Source of the DNA: Muribaculaceae bacterium
GTDB taxonomy: Bacteria; Bacteroidota; Bacteroidia; Bacteroidales; Muribaculaceae
NCBI GenBank assembly: GCA_023664185.1
Contig: JAMPGA010000001.1
Coordinates: forward strand, 146,305 to 210,304
Reading direction: 5' to 3'
DNA: 64,000 nucleotides
Position 1 is the stretch's first letter, and each line of letters opens with the position of its first letter. The notes under the pieces were generated by a model, which did not search any database, was not told the origin of the DNA, and saw only the letters and a list, made by a program, of their open reading frames with translations. Both the position numbers and the translations under genes were made by a program. Positions 41,216 to 50,371 of the stretch are shown piece by piece.

Positions 41216-43003
41216 ATGAAAAAATTCTTCATATCGTTTCTCGGCGCTCTGGCCGGCATCTGGTTTTCACTGTTCATAGCCTCGGTGGGGCTTTTTATAG
41301 TAATAATTGCGGCAGCTGCATCGACGGGTTCGCGCACCAATATGCCCAAAGAGATTAAGAGTGGAAGCTATCTTACCATCGATCTATCGGGCTCGATATC
41401 TGACCGTCCCGGCAAGCTCGATCCCATGCGTTTCCTGCAGGGAGACACCGACATCCCCATGGGTATAAATCAGATAGTTGAAGCTATCGAAGCCGCAGCC
41501 ACCGACGACAAGATAGACGGTATAGTCTACGAAGCCAATGGTGTTAACGCAGGTGCGGCTCAGACTCAGGCCATCCAGGAGGCTCTGACACGATTCAAGA
41601 AAGCTGCTCCTGAGAAGTGGGTGTATGCCTATGGCGACAACTACGTGCTGGCCGACTATTATCTGGCCTCGCTGGCCGACTCCATCTTCCTCAACCCAGA
41701 GGGCATGGTCGACATCCATGGCATAGGCCAGATGGGATTCTACTTCAAGGATCTGCTCGACCGTCTGGGTGTGAATGTGCAGGTGGTGAAGGTGGGCACC
41801 TATAAAAGCGCCGTGGAGCCTTTTATACGCAACGATATGAGCGAACCCGCCCGCGAGCAGGCCAAGCTCTACATAGACAATATTTGGGGATACATGGTAA
41901 AGAGTGTGGCCGAGGGGCGCAAGGTCTCGGCCGACGATGTGAACCGCTGGGCCAACTCGTATCTCATGACCCGTCCGGCCGAGGATTATATCTCGGAAAA
42001 AATTGTGGACAAGCTGGTGTATCGCCACGAATTTGACGAGCGCCTCATGGCTCTGACCAAGACTAAAAAGGCGAGCAACCTCCCCTCCGTCTCGATAGCC
42101 GAGTATGTAAAGGGGCGCGACCTGCTGAAAAAAGGCTCCGGCAAGGGCGCAAACATAGCAGTGCTCTATGCCTGCGGCGATATCACCGACGAGGAGGGTA
42201 ACGGCATTGTGGCCGCCGATCTTGTGCCCGAGATATTCAAGCTGGCCGAAGATGACGACATCGACGGACTGGTGATGTATGTGAACTCGGGTGGCGGCAG
42301 CGCCTATGCCTCTGAACAGATCTGGGAAGCCCTCCAGCAGTGGAAAAAGCGCACCGGCAAGCCTTTCTATGTGTCGATGTCCGACTATGCCGCTTCGGGG
42401 GGGTACTATATATCGTGTGGCGCCGACCGCATCTATGCCCAGCCCACCACACTCACAGGCTCGATAGGTATCTTCGGCATGATACCCGATATACAGCCCA
42501 TGTTGTCGCAGAAGCTTGGAGTAAACACCTCGATTGTGCGCTCGTGTCCGGATGGCGAGGTTCCCGGAATAATGGAGCCCATGTCTCCCGGCCTGCGCGC
42601 AGCCATGCAGGGATATGTTGAAAGAGGCTACGACCTCTTCACCCGCCGCTGTGCCGAGGGCAGAAACATGAGTCAGGATTCCATCAAGGTAATTGCCGAA
42701 GGCAGAGTATGGGATGGAGCCGAGGCTCTGAAGCTGGGTCTTGTCGACGAGCTGGGCGGCCTCGATGCAGCCATAGCCGGAATGGCCAAGGAGCTCAACG
42801 TGGAGACCTGGACAATAAAAGAATATCCGTCGACCGAAATAAAATGGTATGACGCCCTCCTCGAGGCCGGCTCGGAGCTTAAAGCTTCGATGGTGAGAGA
42901 CGAACTGGGCGAGATGGCTCCACTCTACGACAATATCAACCGAGTCAAAAACATGTCGGTGCTCCAGGCACGCATGGAACTAATCGGCACCGTCGGATTC
43001 TAA
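41216..43003 (+). CDS. sppA: Signal peptide peptidase SppA, 67-kDa type
   Basis: A 595-residue membrane-bound serine protease with two tandem S49 domains. A transmembrane segment near the N-terminus (about 5-40) anchors it. The catalytic lysine is K197 in KVGTYKSAVEPF in the first domain and the serine S394 in DYAASGGYYIS in the second, matching the K209/S409 arrangement of the E. coli enzyme. It degrades cleaved signal peptides in the membrane. It is the first gene of a plus-strand run followed by lpxK, punA, thiL and menD, with gaps of 51 and 66 bases. Confidence 0.94.
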   Translation: MKKFFISFLGALAGIWFSLFIASVGLFIVIIAAAASTGSRTNMPKEIKSGSYLTIDLSGSISDRPGKLDPMRFLQGDTDIPMGINQIVEAIEAAATDDKIDGIVYEANGVNAGAAQTQAIQEALTRFKKAAPEKWVYAYGDNYVLADYYLASLADSIFLNPEGMVDIHGIGQMGFYFKDLLDRLGVNVQVVKVGTYKSAVEPFIRNDMSEPAREQAKLYIDNIWGYMVKSVAEGRKVSADDVNRWANSYLMTRPAEDYISEKIVDKLVYRHEFDERLMALTKTKKASNLPSVSIAEYVKGRDLLKKGSGKGANIAVLYACGDITDEEGNGIVAADLVPEIFKLAEDDDIDGLVMYVNSGGGSAYASEQIWEALQQWKKRTGKPFYVSMSDYAASGGYYISCGADRIYAQPTTLTGSIGIFGMIPDIQPMLSQKLGVNTSIVRSCPDGEVPGIMEPMSPGLRAAMQGYVERGYDLFTRRCAEGRNMSQDSIKVIAEGRVWDGAEALKLGLVDELGGLDAAIAGMAKELNVETWTIKEYPSTEIKWYDALLEAGSELKASMVRDELGEMAPLYDNINRVKNMSVLQARMELIGTVGF

Positions 43004-43054
43004 GCCGCCACTTTCAACTCATACACATAAGTTTCAACTATCCATCTGAGGTCA

Positions 43055-44149
43055 ATGGCCCGTTCACGCCTGCTGTCAATATTGCTGCTCTACCCGCTTT
43101 CGCGCCTTTTCGGGCTGGGAGTGTGGGTGCGCAACCGCATGTTTGACCACGGGCTGCTGAAGACGCGCGAGTTTGACATACCCATAATTTCCGTTGGCAA
43201 TCTTGCTGTGGGTGGAACCGGAAAAACTCCGCATGTGGAGTATCTGGTAGAACGTCTTGCTCCTACCCACAGGATAGCGGTGTTGTCGCGCGGATACAAG
43301 CGCTCCACCTCGGGTTTTCTCATAGCCTGTCCGGAGACTCGACCCGATGAGATAGGTGATGAATCATATCAGATATACTCCAAATATGGCCATGCTGTCA
43401 CTGTGGCCGTATGCAAAAGCCGCGCCGAGGGTATCGACAAGCTGCGCAAGGCCGTACCCGATCTGGAGATGATACTGCTCGACGATGCTTTTCAGCACCG
43501 TTACGTCAAGCCCTGGGCCTCGGTGGTGCTCACCGAGTTCAACCGTCCACTATTCAGCGACCACCTGCTCCCCTACGGCCGCTTGCGCGAGACGCGCTCA
43601 TCGCTCAACCGTGCGGATATAGTGGTGGTGACCAAGTGTCCGCCCAATATGAAGCCGATGCAATACCGCATACTCGAGGAGAAGCTCAACCTATTCCCAT
43701 TTCAAAAGCTATACTTCTCAGAGTTTGACTATCAGGGGCTCAGACCGGTGTTTGAGGGGATATCGATGCAGATACCCGTGCTCAACACCCTGGCACCCGG
43801 CACCAATATTCTGGCCGTGAGCGGCGTGGCCAATCCGCGGCCTTTCCTGAAACATCTGCGCAAGTCGAGAGCCAAGGTGAAGCTGAAACGCTTCAGCGAC
43901 CACCACAACTTCTCGGAGCCCGACATGCAGCGGATAGTGGATGAGTTTGACGCCATCCGCAGCAACGAAAAATTCATAGTGACCACCGAGAAGGATGCCG
44001 TGAGACTGCGTTCGAACCCCTACTTCCCGGATCGGCTCAAAAGTCAAATATTCTATTTACCCATTAAGGTAAAATTTATCAATAGCGACGACATGGAATT
44101 TTCGGAGGCCGTTCTGAAAACAATCCACGACTCGCAGCTGTTAAAATAG
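43055..44149 (+). CDS. lpxK: Tetraacyldisaccharide 4'-kinase
   Basis: A 364-residue inner-membrane-associated kinase of lipid A synthesis; it phosphorylates the 4' position of the tetraacyl disaccharide. The N-terminal membrane helix is followed by the Walker A motif NLAVGGTGKTP (about 48-58), then VLSRGYKRSTSGF and the catalytic-type LDDAFQHRYVKP. Its presence shows a Gram-negative outer membrane with lipid A. Length is close to the usual 330-360. Confidence 0.93.
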   Translation: MARSRLLSILLLYPLSRLFGLGVWVRNRMFDHGLLKTREFDIPIISVGNLAVGGTGKTPHVEYLVERLAPTHRIAVLSRGYKRSTSGFLIACPETRPDEIGDESYQIYSKYGHAVTVAVCKSRAEGIDKLRKAVPDLEMILLDDAFQHRYVKPWASVVLTEFNRPLFSDHLLPYGRLRETRSSLNRADIVVVTKCPPNMKPMQYRILEEKLNLFPFQKLYFSEFDYQGLRPVFEGISMQIPVLNTLAPGTNILAVSGVANPRPFLKHLRKSRAKVKLKRFSDHHNFSEPDMQRIVDEFDAIRSNEKFIVTTEKDAVRLRSNPYFPDRLKSQIFYLPIKVKFINSDDMEFSEAVLKTIHDSQLLK

Positions 44150-44215
44150 AAGCGTATTCTTTCCCGGAACGCTCAAAGGCGTCCGTAATTATAATCATCA
44201 ATATCTAATATCTCC

Positions 44216-45040
44216 ATGCTCGAAAAAATCAAACAGACCGCCGACTATCTGCGCTCGCGTATCGGCGGCGGCGAGATGCCCAAAATAGCTATAATCCTCG
44301 GCACAGGTCTCGGCCCGCTGGTAGACCACATCGACGACAAACTCTATATCCCCTACTCCGAAATTCCCAACTTCCCCGTCTCGACCGTAGAGGGCCATAG
44401 CGGCAACCTTATCTTCGGACGTCTGGGTGGCAAGCCCGTGATAGCCATGCAGGGGCGTTTCCACTACTATGAGGGATATGACATGAAGACAGTAACATTC
44501 CCGGTGCGCGTGTTCAAGGCTCTGGGCGTTGAGGTGCTCTTTGTGTCAAACGCCTCGGGAGGCATGAACAAGGAGTTCAAGGTGGGCGACGTGATGACCA
44601 TCACCGACCATATCAACCTCTTCCCCGAACATCCTCTGCGTGGCAAGAATTATCCCGAACTGGGCACCCGCTTCCCGGCCATGACCTTTGCCTACGACCC
44701 CGAGCTGATGGCTCTGGCCGACCAGGTGGCAGCCGAGAAGGGGATACGTCTGATGCACGGCGTGTATGTAGGCGTGACCGGCCCCACTTTCGAGACTCCC
44801 GCCGAGTATGAATATTATCGTATCATCGGCGGCGACTGCGTGGGTATGTCAACAGTGCCCGAGGTCATCGTGGCCAACCATGCCGGTATTCGCGTCTATG
44901 GCATCTCGGTGATCACCGACCTGGGCGGCAAAGATGTGAACCAAGTGCCCACACACGAGGAGGTGCAGCAGGCTGCCGTGATAGCTCAGCCCAAGTGTCT
45001 TGAGATTATGAAGGAACTTGTTGCCAGAGTAAAGCTCTAA
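44216..45040 (+). CDS. punA: Purine nucleoside phosphorylase, family 2 trimeric type
   Basis: A 274-residue enzyme that splits inosine and guanosine (deoxy)nucleosides with phosphate. Recognisable stretches: [55 protein letters not shown] and the purine-binding [15 protein letters not shown] with GMSTVPEV. It is 14 bases upstream of thiL and probably cotranscribed. Confidence 0.94.
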   Translation: MLEKIKQTADYLRSRIGGGEMPKIAIILGTGLGPLVDHIDDKLYIPYSEIPNFPVSTVEGHSGNLIFGRLGGKPVIAMQGRFHYYEGYDMKTVTFPVRVFKALGVEVLFVSNASGGMNKEFKVGDVMTITDHINLFPEHPLRGKNYPELGTRFPAMTFAYDPELMALADQVAAEKGIRLMHGVYVGVTGPTFETPAEYEYYRIIGGDCVGMSTVPEVIVANHAGIRVYGISVITDLGGKDVNQVPTHEEVQQAAVIAQPKCLEIMKELVARVKL

Positions 45041-45053
45041 GAGTGTGTCTAAT

Positions 45054-46082
45054 ATGGAAATATCCGAACTCGGAGAATTTGGTCTGATAGACCGTCTCAC
45101 CAAAAATCTCCCCACCGTAAACTCCTCGACAGTGAAAGGGGTCGGCGATGACTGTGCCGTGCTTCGCAACCACGACAAAGACATTCTGGTCACCACCGAC
45201 CTTCTGCTCGAGGGTGTACACTTCGATCTGACCTATGTGCCCCTGAAGCATCTGGGCTACAAATCGGCTGTGGTAAACTTTTCTGACGTATATGCCATGA
45301 ACGGGCATCCGCGTCAGATCACGGTGTCGCTGGGCATATCGAGCCGCTTCACCGTGGAGCATATCGAGGAGCTCTTCTCGGGCATACGCCTGGCCTGCGA
45401 GATCTATGGTGTGGACCTCGTGGGGGGCGACACCTCATCGTCGCGCCAGGGTTTGGTGATCTCCATAACCTGCATCGGTGAGGCCGATGCCGACAAGGTG
45501 GTGACACGCTCGGGAGCCAAGGACACCGATCTGATCTGCGTGTCGGGTGATCTGGGAGCCGCCTATATGGGTCTGCAGCTGTTGGAGCGCGAGAAGGTGG
45601 CGTCGGCCGGGCAGAAAGACTTTGTGCCGCAATTCCAGGGCAAGGAATATCTGGTGGAACGCCAGCTCAAGCCCGAAGCCCGGTGCGACATCATCGACGA
45701 GCTCGCCAAAGCCGGCATTAAGCCTACCGCCATGATGGATATAAGCGACGGTCTGAGCTCCGAGCTGATCCACATCTGCAAGGACAGCGGTGTGGGATGC
45801 CGTGTGTATGAAGACCGTATACCCATAGACTACCAGACAGCCATAATGGCCGAGGAGCTGGGCATGAATCTCGTGACCGCCGCCCTCAATGGAGGCGAGG
45901 ACTATGAGCTGCTCTTCACCGTTCCGCTCCACTGCCATGAGGAGATACAGCGCATACCGGGTGTGAAGCTTATAGGCCACATTACCAAGGAGGATCTGGG
46001 ATGCGCCATGATAACCCGCGACGGCACTGAGATACCGCTGCGTGCACAGGGGTGGAACCCTCTGGCTGCCAAACAGCAATGA
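45054..46082 (+). CDS. thiL: Thiamine-monophosphate kinase
   Basis: A 342-residue enzyme that makes thiamine diphosphate from thiamine phosphate. It has the AIR-synthetase-like fold with GVGDDCAVL, TTDLLLEGVHFD, the metal-binding VNFSDVYAMNG, LVGGDTSSS and DISDGLSSEL. The ATG at 45054 is preferred to an in-frame GTG three codons earlier. The stop overlaps the menD start by four bases (ATGA). The thiamine diphosphate it produces is the cofactor of MenD next door and of Oxc and PFOR elsewhere in the window. Confidence 0.93.
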   Translation: MEISELGEFGLIDRLTKNLPTVNSSTVKGVGDDCAVLRNHDKDILVTTDLLLEGVHFDLTYVPLKHLGYKSAVVNFSDVYAMNGHPRQITVSLGISSRFTVEHIEELFSGIRLACEIYGVDLVGGDTSSSRQGLVISITCIGEADADKVVTRSGAKDTDLICVSGDLGAAYMGLQLLEREKVASAGQKDFVPQFQGKEYLVERQLKPEARCDIIDELAKAGIKPTAMMDISDGLSSELIHICKDSGVGCRVYEDRIPIDYQTAIMAEELGMNLVTAALNGGEDYELLFTVPLHCHEEIQRIPGVKLIGHITKEDLGCAMITRDGTEIPLRAQGWNPLAAKQQ

Positions 46083-47764
46083 TAGAGTCGACCGACAAGC
46101 TGGCTGCACGGATGCTGGCACAGTTGCTCCAGGCTCATGGCGTGGAGAGAATAGTGGTGTCGCCGGGCACCAGAAATGCGCCTCTAATAGTGGCTCTCAA
46201 CCGCACTGAAGGGCTTGACTGCCGCGTGGTGATCGACGAGCGTTCGGCTGCTTTTTCAGCTTTGGGCATGAGTCTGCAGAGCGGACGCCCGGTGGGACTG
46301 TGCTGCACCAGCGGCACAGCCCTGCTTAACTATGCCCCGGCGGTAGCCGAGGCATTCTATCGCCACATACCGCTGATAGTGATTTCAGCGGACAGACCGG
46401 AGGAGTGGATAGACCAGGACGACTCGCAGACGCTGTGGCAACAGAATGCACTGGCTCCCTATGTGAAACGCAGCTGCGACATAAGCGCGCGCGTTGACTT
46501 TCCCAACGGTGAGTGGTGGGTGAACCGTACCATCAACGATATGCTCCTCGAGGCGGTGAACGGCTGCCCTGGTCCGGTGCATATAAATATACGCCTTGAC
46601 GCGCCGCTCAATGGCATGACTCCTGTGGATGAACGTATGCCCAGGGTCATAACCCAGATTACCCCGACGGGCGATCTTACCACCTCGCGCTCGCGTGAGC
46701 TCGGTTCACTGCTTGCCTCACCGCACAAGGTGGTGATAGTGGCCGGATTTCTTCAGCCTGACAATATACTGAACAAGGCTCTTGGGCGCTTGGCACAGCT
46801 GCCCAATGTGGTTGTGCTCACCGAGACTGTGGCCAATCTCCATAATCCACAGTTCATAACCAGCGTGGGAGCCGTGCTGAAAAGGATGAGCTCCGAGGAG
46901 AAGCAGGCTCTCCAACCCGATACAGTGATAACACTGGGAGGCGCCTTAGTGTCGCAGAATCTGAAGGACTGGCTGCGATCGCTGCCGGAGACGGTGGATC
47001 ACTGGCACGTAGGGCTGACACGCACCACCATCGACTCATATCGGCATCTGGGCATGCGCGTGGAGATGGATCCTGCCATATTCATGCGTCAGATGGCATC
47101 GGCTATGCACATACACCGCTCCCCCAGTCCATATGCCTCCATGTGGCATGAAGTTGAGGCAAAAGCTGAGGAAATACACAAATTGAGAATCCAGGCTGCA
47201 GCATGGAGCGATCTCAAGGCCATGGCCACGCTCATACCCATGATTCCACGCGAATGGAACCTGCACCTATCCAACGGCACCACTATACGCTATGCGCTGC
47301 TGATGGACTGCACACACCTTCATCGCATAGACTGCAACCGCGGTGTGAGCGGCATAGACGGCTGCACATCGACGGCGCTGGGAGCTTCGAGCGCATACAG
47401 CGGTGTGACGCTGCTCATATCGGGCGATATGTCGTTTCAATACGATATCGCCGCCCTGTCGTCGACACTGATGAGTCCGAGCATGAAGATGATAGTGCTC
47501 TGCAATGGCGGGGGCGGAATATTCAGGTTTATAAGCGCGACCCGGTCGCTCCCCGAGCTCGACAAATATCTTAGCGTGGGCACACGTCTGCCGCTCAAGA
47601 GGTTGTGTGAAGCCTACGACATAGCATACAGCGAAGCCTCCTCGGAGACTGAGCTCCGGGAGGCTTTCAAAAAGTTTGCCGCCGAAAAAGAGCGTGCGGC
47701 GCTGATGGCCATTCAAACCGACGGCGTAATATCGGCACAAGCCATAAGGGATTATTTCAGGTAG
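46079..47764 (+). CDS. menD: 2-succinyl-5-enolpyruvyl-6-hydroxy-3-cyclohexene-1-carboxylate synthase
   Basis: A 561-residue thiamine-diphosphate enzyme of menaquinone synthesis joining isochorismate and 2-oxoglutarate. N-terminal domain with VSPGTRNAPLI and the glutamate of VIDERSAAFSALG, then CCTSGTALLNYAPAVAEA and ISADRPEEWIDQDDSQT; C-terminal cofactor motif SGDMSFQYDIAAL ending CNGGGGIFRFI. Menaquinone fits anaerobic fumarate respiration. The start is the ATG overlapping the thiL stop. Its end overlaps the end of the opposing permease gene by 13 bases. No other men gene is in the window. Confidence 0.94.
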   Translation: MIESTDKLAARMLAQLLQAHGVERIVVSPGTRNAPLIVALNRTEGLDCRVVIDERSAAFSALGMSLQSGRPVGLCCTSGTALLNYAPAVAEAFYRHIPLIVISADRPEEWIDQDDSQTLWQQNALAPYVKRSCDISARVDFPNGEWWVNRTINDMLLEAVNGCPGPVHINIRLDAPLNGMTPVDERMPRVITQITPTGDLTTSRSRELGSLLASPHKVVIVAGFLQPDNILNKALGRLAQLPNVVVLTETVANLHNPQFITSVGAVLKRMSSEEKQALQPDTVITLGGALVSQNLKDWLRSLPETVDHWHVGLTRTTIDSYRHLGMRVEMDPAIFMRQMASAMHIHRSPSPYASMWHEVEAKAEEIHKLRIQAAAWSDLKAMATLIPMIPREWNLHLSNGTTIRYALLMDCTHLHRIDCNRGVSGIDGCTSTALGASSAYSGVTLLISGDMSFQYDIAALSSTLMSPSMKMIVLCNGGGGIFRFISATRSLPELDKYLSVGTRLPLKRLCEAYDIAYSEASSETELREAFKKFAAEKERAALMAIQTDGVISAQAIRDYFR

Positions 47765-49005
47765 AAGCCTGCAGCCTCGATGGCCTGACGCACTGCGTCG
47801 GCGGGCACATCACCCTCGACGGTAGCTATGCCTGTGGAGAGGTCTACGGTCACAGCCGTGGCGCCGTCAAGGCGTGTGAGGGCTTTCTCGACAGTGGCGC
47901 GGCAGTGGGGGCACGACATGCCCGAAATCTGATATTCTTTCTTCATATAGTCGGTGTTTATAGAGTGATCATGATGATTGTGGTGGCGATTGGTGATGAA
48001 GGCATAGAGCAGCAGACCCACCAATAAAACAGAGCAAAGAGTGGCAAACAGCGGCAGAGACGCGGCGGCATGCTCATGGCCATGACAGGCTGCATGGAGC
48101 ACTCCCGAGGGTACGAACCATGATGCCGGGAGCAGATAGTCGATGAGCAGCCCGAAGGCTATTGCCGTGAGCGCCACCGAGCTGATATAGACTGCAGTGG
48201 CACGGCGCCCGATGGTTCGGCCCAGTATCATCACAGAGGCAAAATTGGCAGCAGGGCCTGCCATGAGCAGCACAAATGCCACTCCGGGCGATAGCCCCTT
48301 GAGCATCAGCGACATGGCTATGGGTATGGAGCCTGTGGCACAAATATACATGGGGATAGCCACAATTATCATGGCAAGCATGGCAAGCAAGGGGTAACGG
48401 CTGAGCGATATGAACAGCGAATCGGGCACGAGCACGGTGATCAAAGCAGCCACTACAAGCCCTATGACGAGCCATTTGCCAACGCTGGCCACCATGTTGA
48501 CAAGTCCGTATCTGAGCGACTCGAGTATCTTCTGCCACCACGACATCGAGGCGATGCGCTCATCGTCGGCATCCTGGATAGCAGCGGTCTCATTTGATGA
48601 GTCAGGCTCAGTGGCGCTCACGGCCATGCCTCCGAACACTGAACCCACAAGGGCAGCCACCGGACGGATCACGGCAAAGGCCGGTCCGAGGAGCGAATAG
48701 GTGGCGGCTATGGAGTCGACACCGGTCTGGGGTGTGGCTATAAGAAACGATGTGGTGGCGCCTTTTGAGGCCCCTCCCCTACGCAGCGACACGGCCGTAG
48801 GGAGCACGCCGCACGAGCAGAGAGGCAAAGGGATGCCAAACAGGGCTGCCTTGACCACCGGAGCCACTCCCGGGCCCGAGAGGTGACGTATCATAGCCGA
48901 CGGCCTCACAAACACATGGAGCATGCCTGCAAGGATGAAGCCAAGCAGTATATATGGCGACATCTCGTTGAGAATGGCGAGAAGTGAACTTAGGAACTGT
49001 TGCAT
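47752..49005 (-). CDS. SO_0444-type Cu/Zn efflux permease fused to a heavy-metal-associated domain
   Basis: A 417-residue protein. Residues 1-340 form an eight-to-ten-helix permease of the DUF318/ArsP-like group, with PLPLCSCGVLPTAVSLRRGG containing a conserved CSC motif, a central acidic loop, and the repeated half with YICATGSIPIAMSLM and GPAANFASV. A histidine-rich linker (HHNHHDHS, about 340-348) leads to an HMA domain (354-417) with metal-binding C365 and C368 in GMSCPHC. A role in copper or zinc efflux is inferred. A TAACTTTG element lies 31 bases upstream. The gene end overlaps menD by 13 bases tail to tail. Confidence 0.85.
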   Translation of the reverse strand: MQQFLSSLLAILNEMSPYILLGFILAGMLHVFVRPSAMIRHLSGPGVAPVVKAALFGIPLPLCSCGVLPTAVSLRRGGASKGATTSFLIATPQTGVDSIAATYSLLGPAFAVIRPVAALVGSVFGGMAVSATEPDSSNETAAIQDADDERIASMSWWQKILESLRYGLVNMVASVGKWLVIGLVVAALITVLVPDSLFISLSRYPLLAMLAMIIVAIPMYICATGSIPIAMSLMLKGLSPGVAFVLLMAGPAANFASVMILGRTIGRRATAVYISSVALTAIAFGLLIDYLLPASWFVPSGVLHAACHGHEHAAASLPLFATLCSVLLVGLLLYAFITNRHHNHHDHSINTDYMKKEYQISGMSCPHCRATVEKALTRLDGATAVTVDLSTGIATVEGDVPADAVRQAIEAAGFYLK

Positions 49006-49035
49006 ATCAGTTTAGATTGTTTTTAATTTTTTATG

Positions 49036-49043
49036 CAAAGTTA
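49036..49043 (-). promoter_or_regulatory. Candidate -7 element for the metal permease gene
   Basis: TAACTTTG on the minus strand is an exact match; no TTTG box at 19-21 bases. Predicted leader about 25 bases. Confidence 0.5.
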
Positions 49044-49145
49044 CTACTCGAAGGCTGGTTTTGCGTTACACCATTCGGGATAAAAATTGTAGAATCACGG
49101 ACGGAGGTTCGGCGTTATGACAGTTATCCATACAGAGGCTGATGG

Positions 49146-49153
49146 TAATTTTG
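49146..49153 (+). promoter_or_regulatory. Candidate -7 element for the amidase gene
   Basis: TAATTTTG matches TAnnTTTG exactly. It supports the ATG at 49181, since the in-frame start at 49142 lies upstream of it. Confidence 0.45.
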
Positions 49154-49180
49154 CAGCGTCTAACAAATAATAATAACGTC

Positions 49181-49597
49181 ATGCGAACCATCAACAAAAT
49201 CATTGTCCACTGCTCGGCCACACCCGCCGGGCGGCATGTAACAACCGCTGATATTGACCTTTGGCACCAGCAGAGGGGATTTGACTGTATAGGGTATCAC
49301 TATGTGGTGTATCTCGACGGCTCTGTGCATGCCGGTCGCCCTGAGCAGCGCATCGGGGCGCATTGCCGCGGCTATAACGCCACGTCGATCGGGGTTTGCT
49401 ACATAGGGGGTGTGGAGAGCGATGGCAGGACCCCGGCCGATACACGCACTCCACAACAAAAATCAGCCCTGAGGCAGCTGCTGATGAGCCTCAAGGCCAG
49501 GTATGCGCAGGCAGTGATACATTCTCACTCTGACTTTGCCTGCAAGGCGTGTCCATCGTTTGATGCGACGACTGAATATAGTGATATTTCACTTTAG
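49181..49597 (+). CDS. N-acetylmuramoyl-L-alanine amidase, T7-lysozyme type
   Basis: A 138-residue type-2 amidase. The zinc ligands are visible: histidine in IVHCSAT near the N-terminus, histidine in VIHSHSDFA and cysteine in CKACPSFD near the C-terminus; YHYVVYLDGSVHAGRP and AHCRGYNATSIGVCYIGG are typical of the family. It cuts the bond between muramic acid and the stem peptide. There is no signal peptide, so it resembles phage-derived amidases that reach the wall by lysis or export by other means. No phage structural genes are nearby. Its end overlaps tcdA by 9 bases tail to tail. Confidence 0.85.
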   Translation: MRTINKIIVHCSATPAGRHVTTADIDLWHQQRGFDCIGYHYVVYLDGSVHAGRPEQRIGAHCRGYNATSIGVCYIGGVESDGRTPADTRTPQQKSALRQLLMSLKARYAQAVIHSHSDFACKACPSFDATTEYSDISL

Positions 49598-50371
49598 GCT
49601 CATGATGTCGCGGATGGCAAGTGAGGCCAGTGTGAGGCCAAAGGTGGCTGTGATGTGCATAAGAGAGCCGTTTGTGGCCACTTTTCCATAGCTTTTCGAG
49701 CCGTCGGCGCCATTGTCTTCGCGTGGGGTGTAGAGAGGATGCTGCCCCACGAGCTCATCGGAATAAACGCACGTGAATTTGCGTGACGGGAACTGTCCGG
49801 TGCGCTTGAAGCGGCGACGCAGAGCGGCTGCCAGCGGGCACCCTTTCACCTTCCAGAACTCGGCCGTGGAGATGCGTGTAGGATCCATCTTAAGGGCAGC
49901 ACCCATGGATGAGTAGAAGCGGGTGGTGCGCGGAGCGGCCGTGGCGTTAAGGATGAGGAGCGCCTTGTCGGAGAGTGAGTCTATGCAGTCGAACACATAG
50001 CCGTAGTCGTTCAAATTAAACCGGGAGGCTGTGTCGGCTGTGTAAAGTCCGTGGACAGTGGTGATGGAGGCTGAGGGATTGATGTCGAGCAGGCGCTCCT
50101 TCACCACATCTACTTTAGGACGACCGATAGTGGAAACGAGAGCCGGCATCTGACGATTGATGTTTGTGGGAGCCACACAGTCGGCATCGACCAGAGTGAG
50201 TGTGGCAAAGCCGGTACGCACCAAAGCTTCGGCAGTCCAGGAGCCTACACCCCCCACACCGAAAATTATTACCGGCATTGCGGCCATGAGCTCAAGAGCC
50301 TGATGGCCTGTGAGGCGCGCCGTGCGGTCGAACGCCAGATGGCGGTCGGGATGTGTGGTGGATTCACTCAT
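49589..50371 (-). CDS. tcdA: tRNA threonylcarbamoyladenosine dehydratase
   Basis: A 260-residue E1-like enzyme that uses ATP to cyclise t6A to ct6A at tRNA position 37. The nucleotide-binding loop VIIFGVGGVGSWTAEALVR is near residue 33, followed by LVDADCVAPTNINRQ, VFDCIDSLSDKALLI and a C-terminal part with KVKGCPLAAALRRR and YGKVATNGSLMH. It starts inside the end of the upstream small gene (8-base overlap). Confidence 0.93.
   Translation of the reverse strand: MSESTTHPDRHLAFDRTARLTGHQALELMAAMPVIIFGVGGVGSWTAEALVRTGFATLTLVDADCVAPTNINRQMPALVSTIGRPKVDVVKERLLDINPSASITTVHGLYTADTASRFNLNDYGYVFDCIDSLSDKALLILNATAAPRTTRFYSSMGAALKMDPTRISTAEFWKVKGCPLAAALRRRFKRTGQFPSRKFTCVYSDELVGQHPLYTPREDNGADGSKSYGKVATNGSLMHITATFGLTLASLAIRDIMSLK

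Noticed and set aside
45041..45060. Thiamine (TPP) riboswitch before thiL
   Set aside because: Only 13 bases separate punA and thiL, too short for the element.
49181..49597. Part of a prophage
   Set aside because: No capsid, tail, terminase or phage regulator in the surrounding genes, and both flanks are housekeeping genes.
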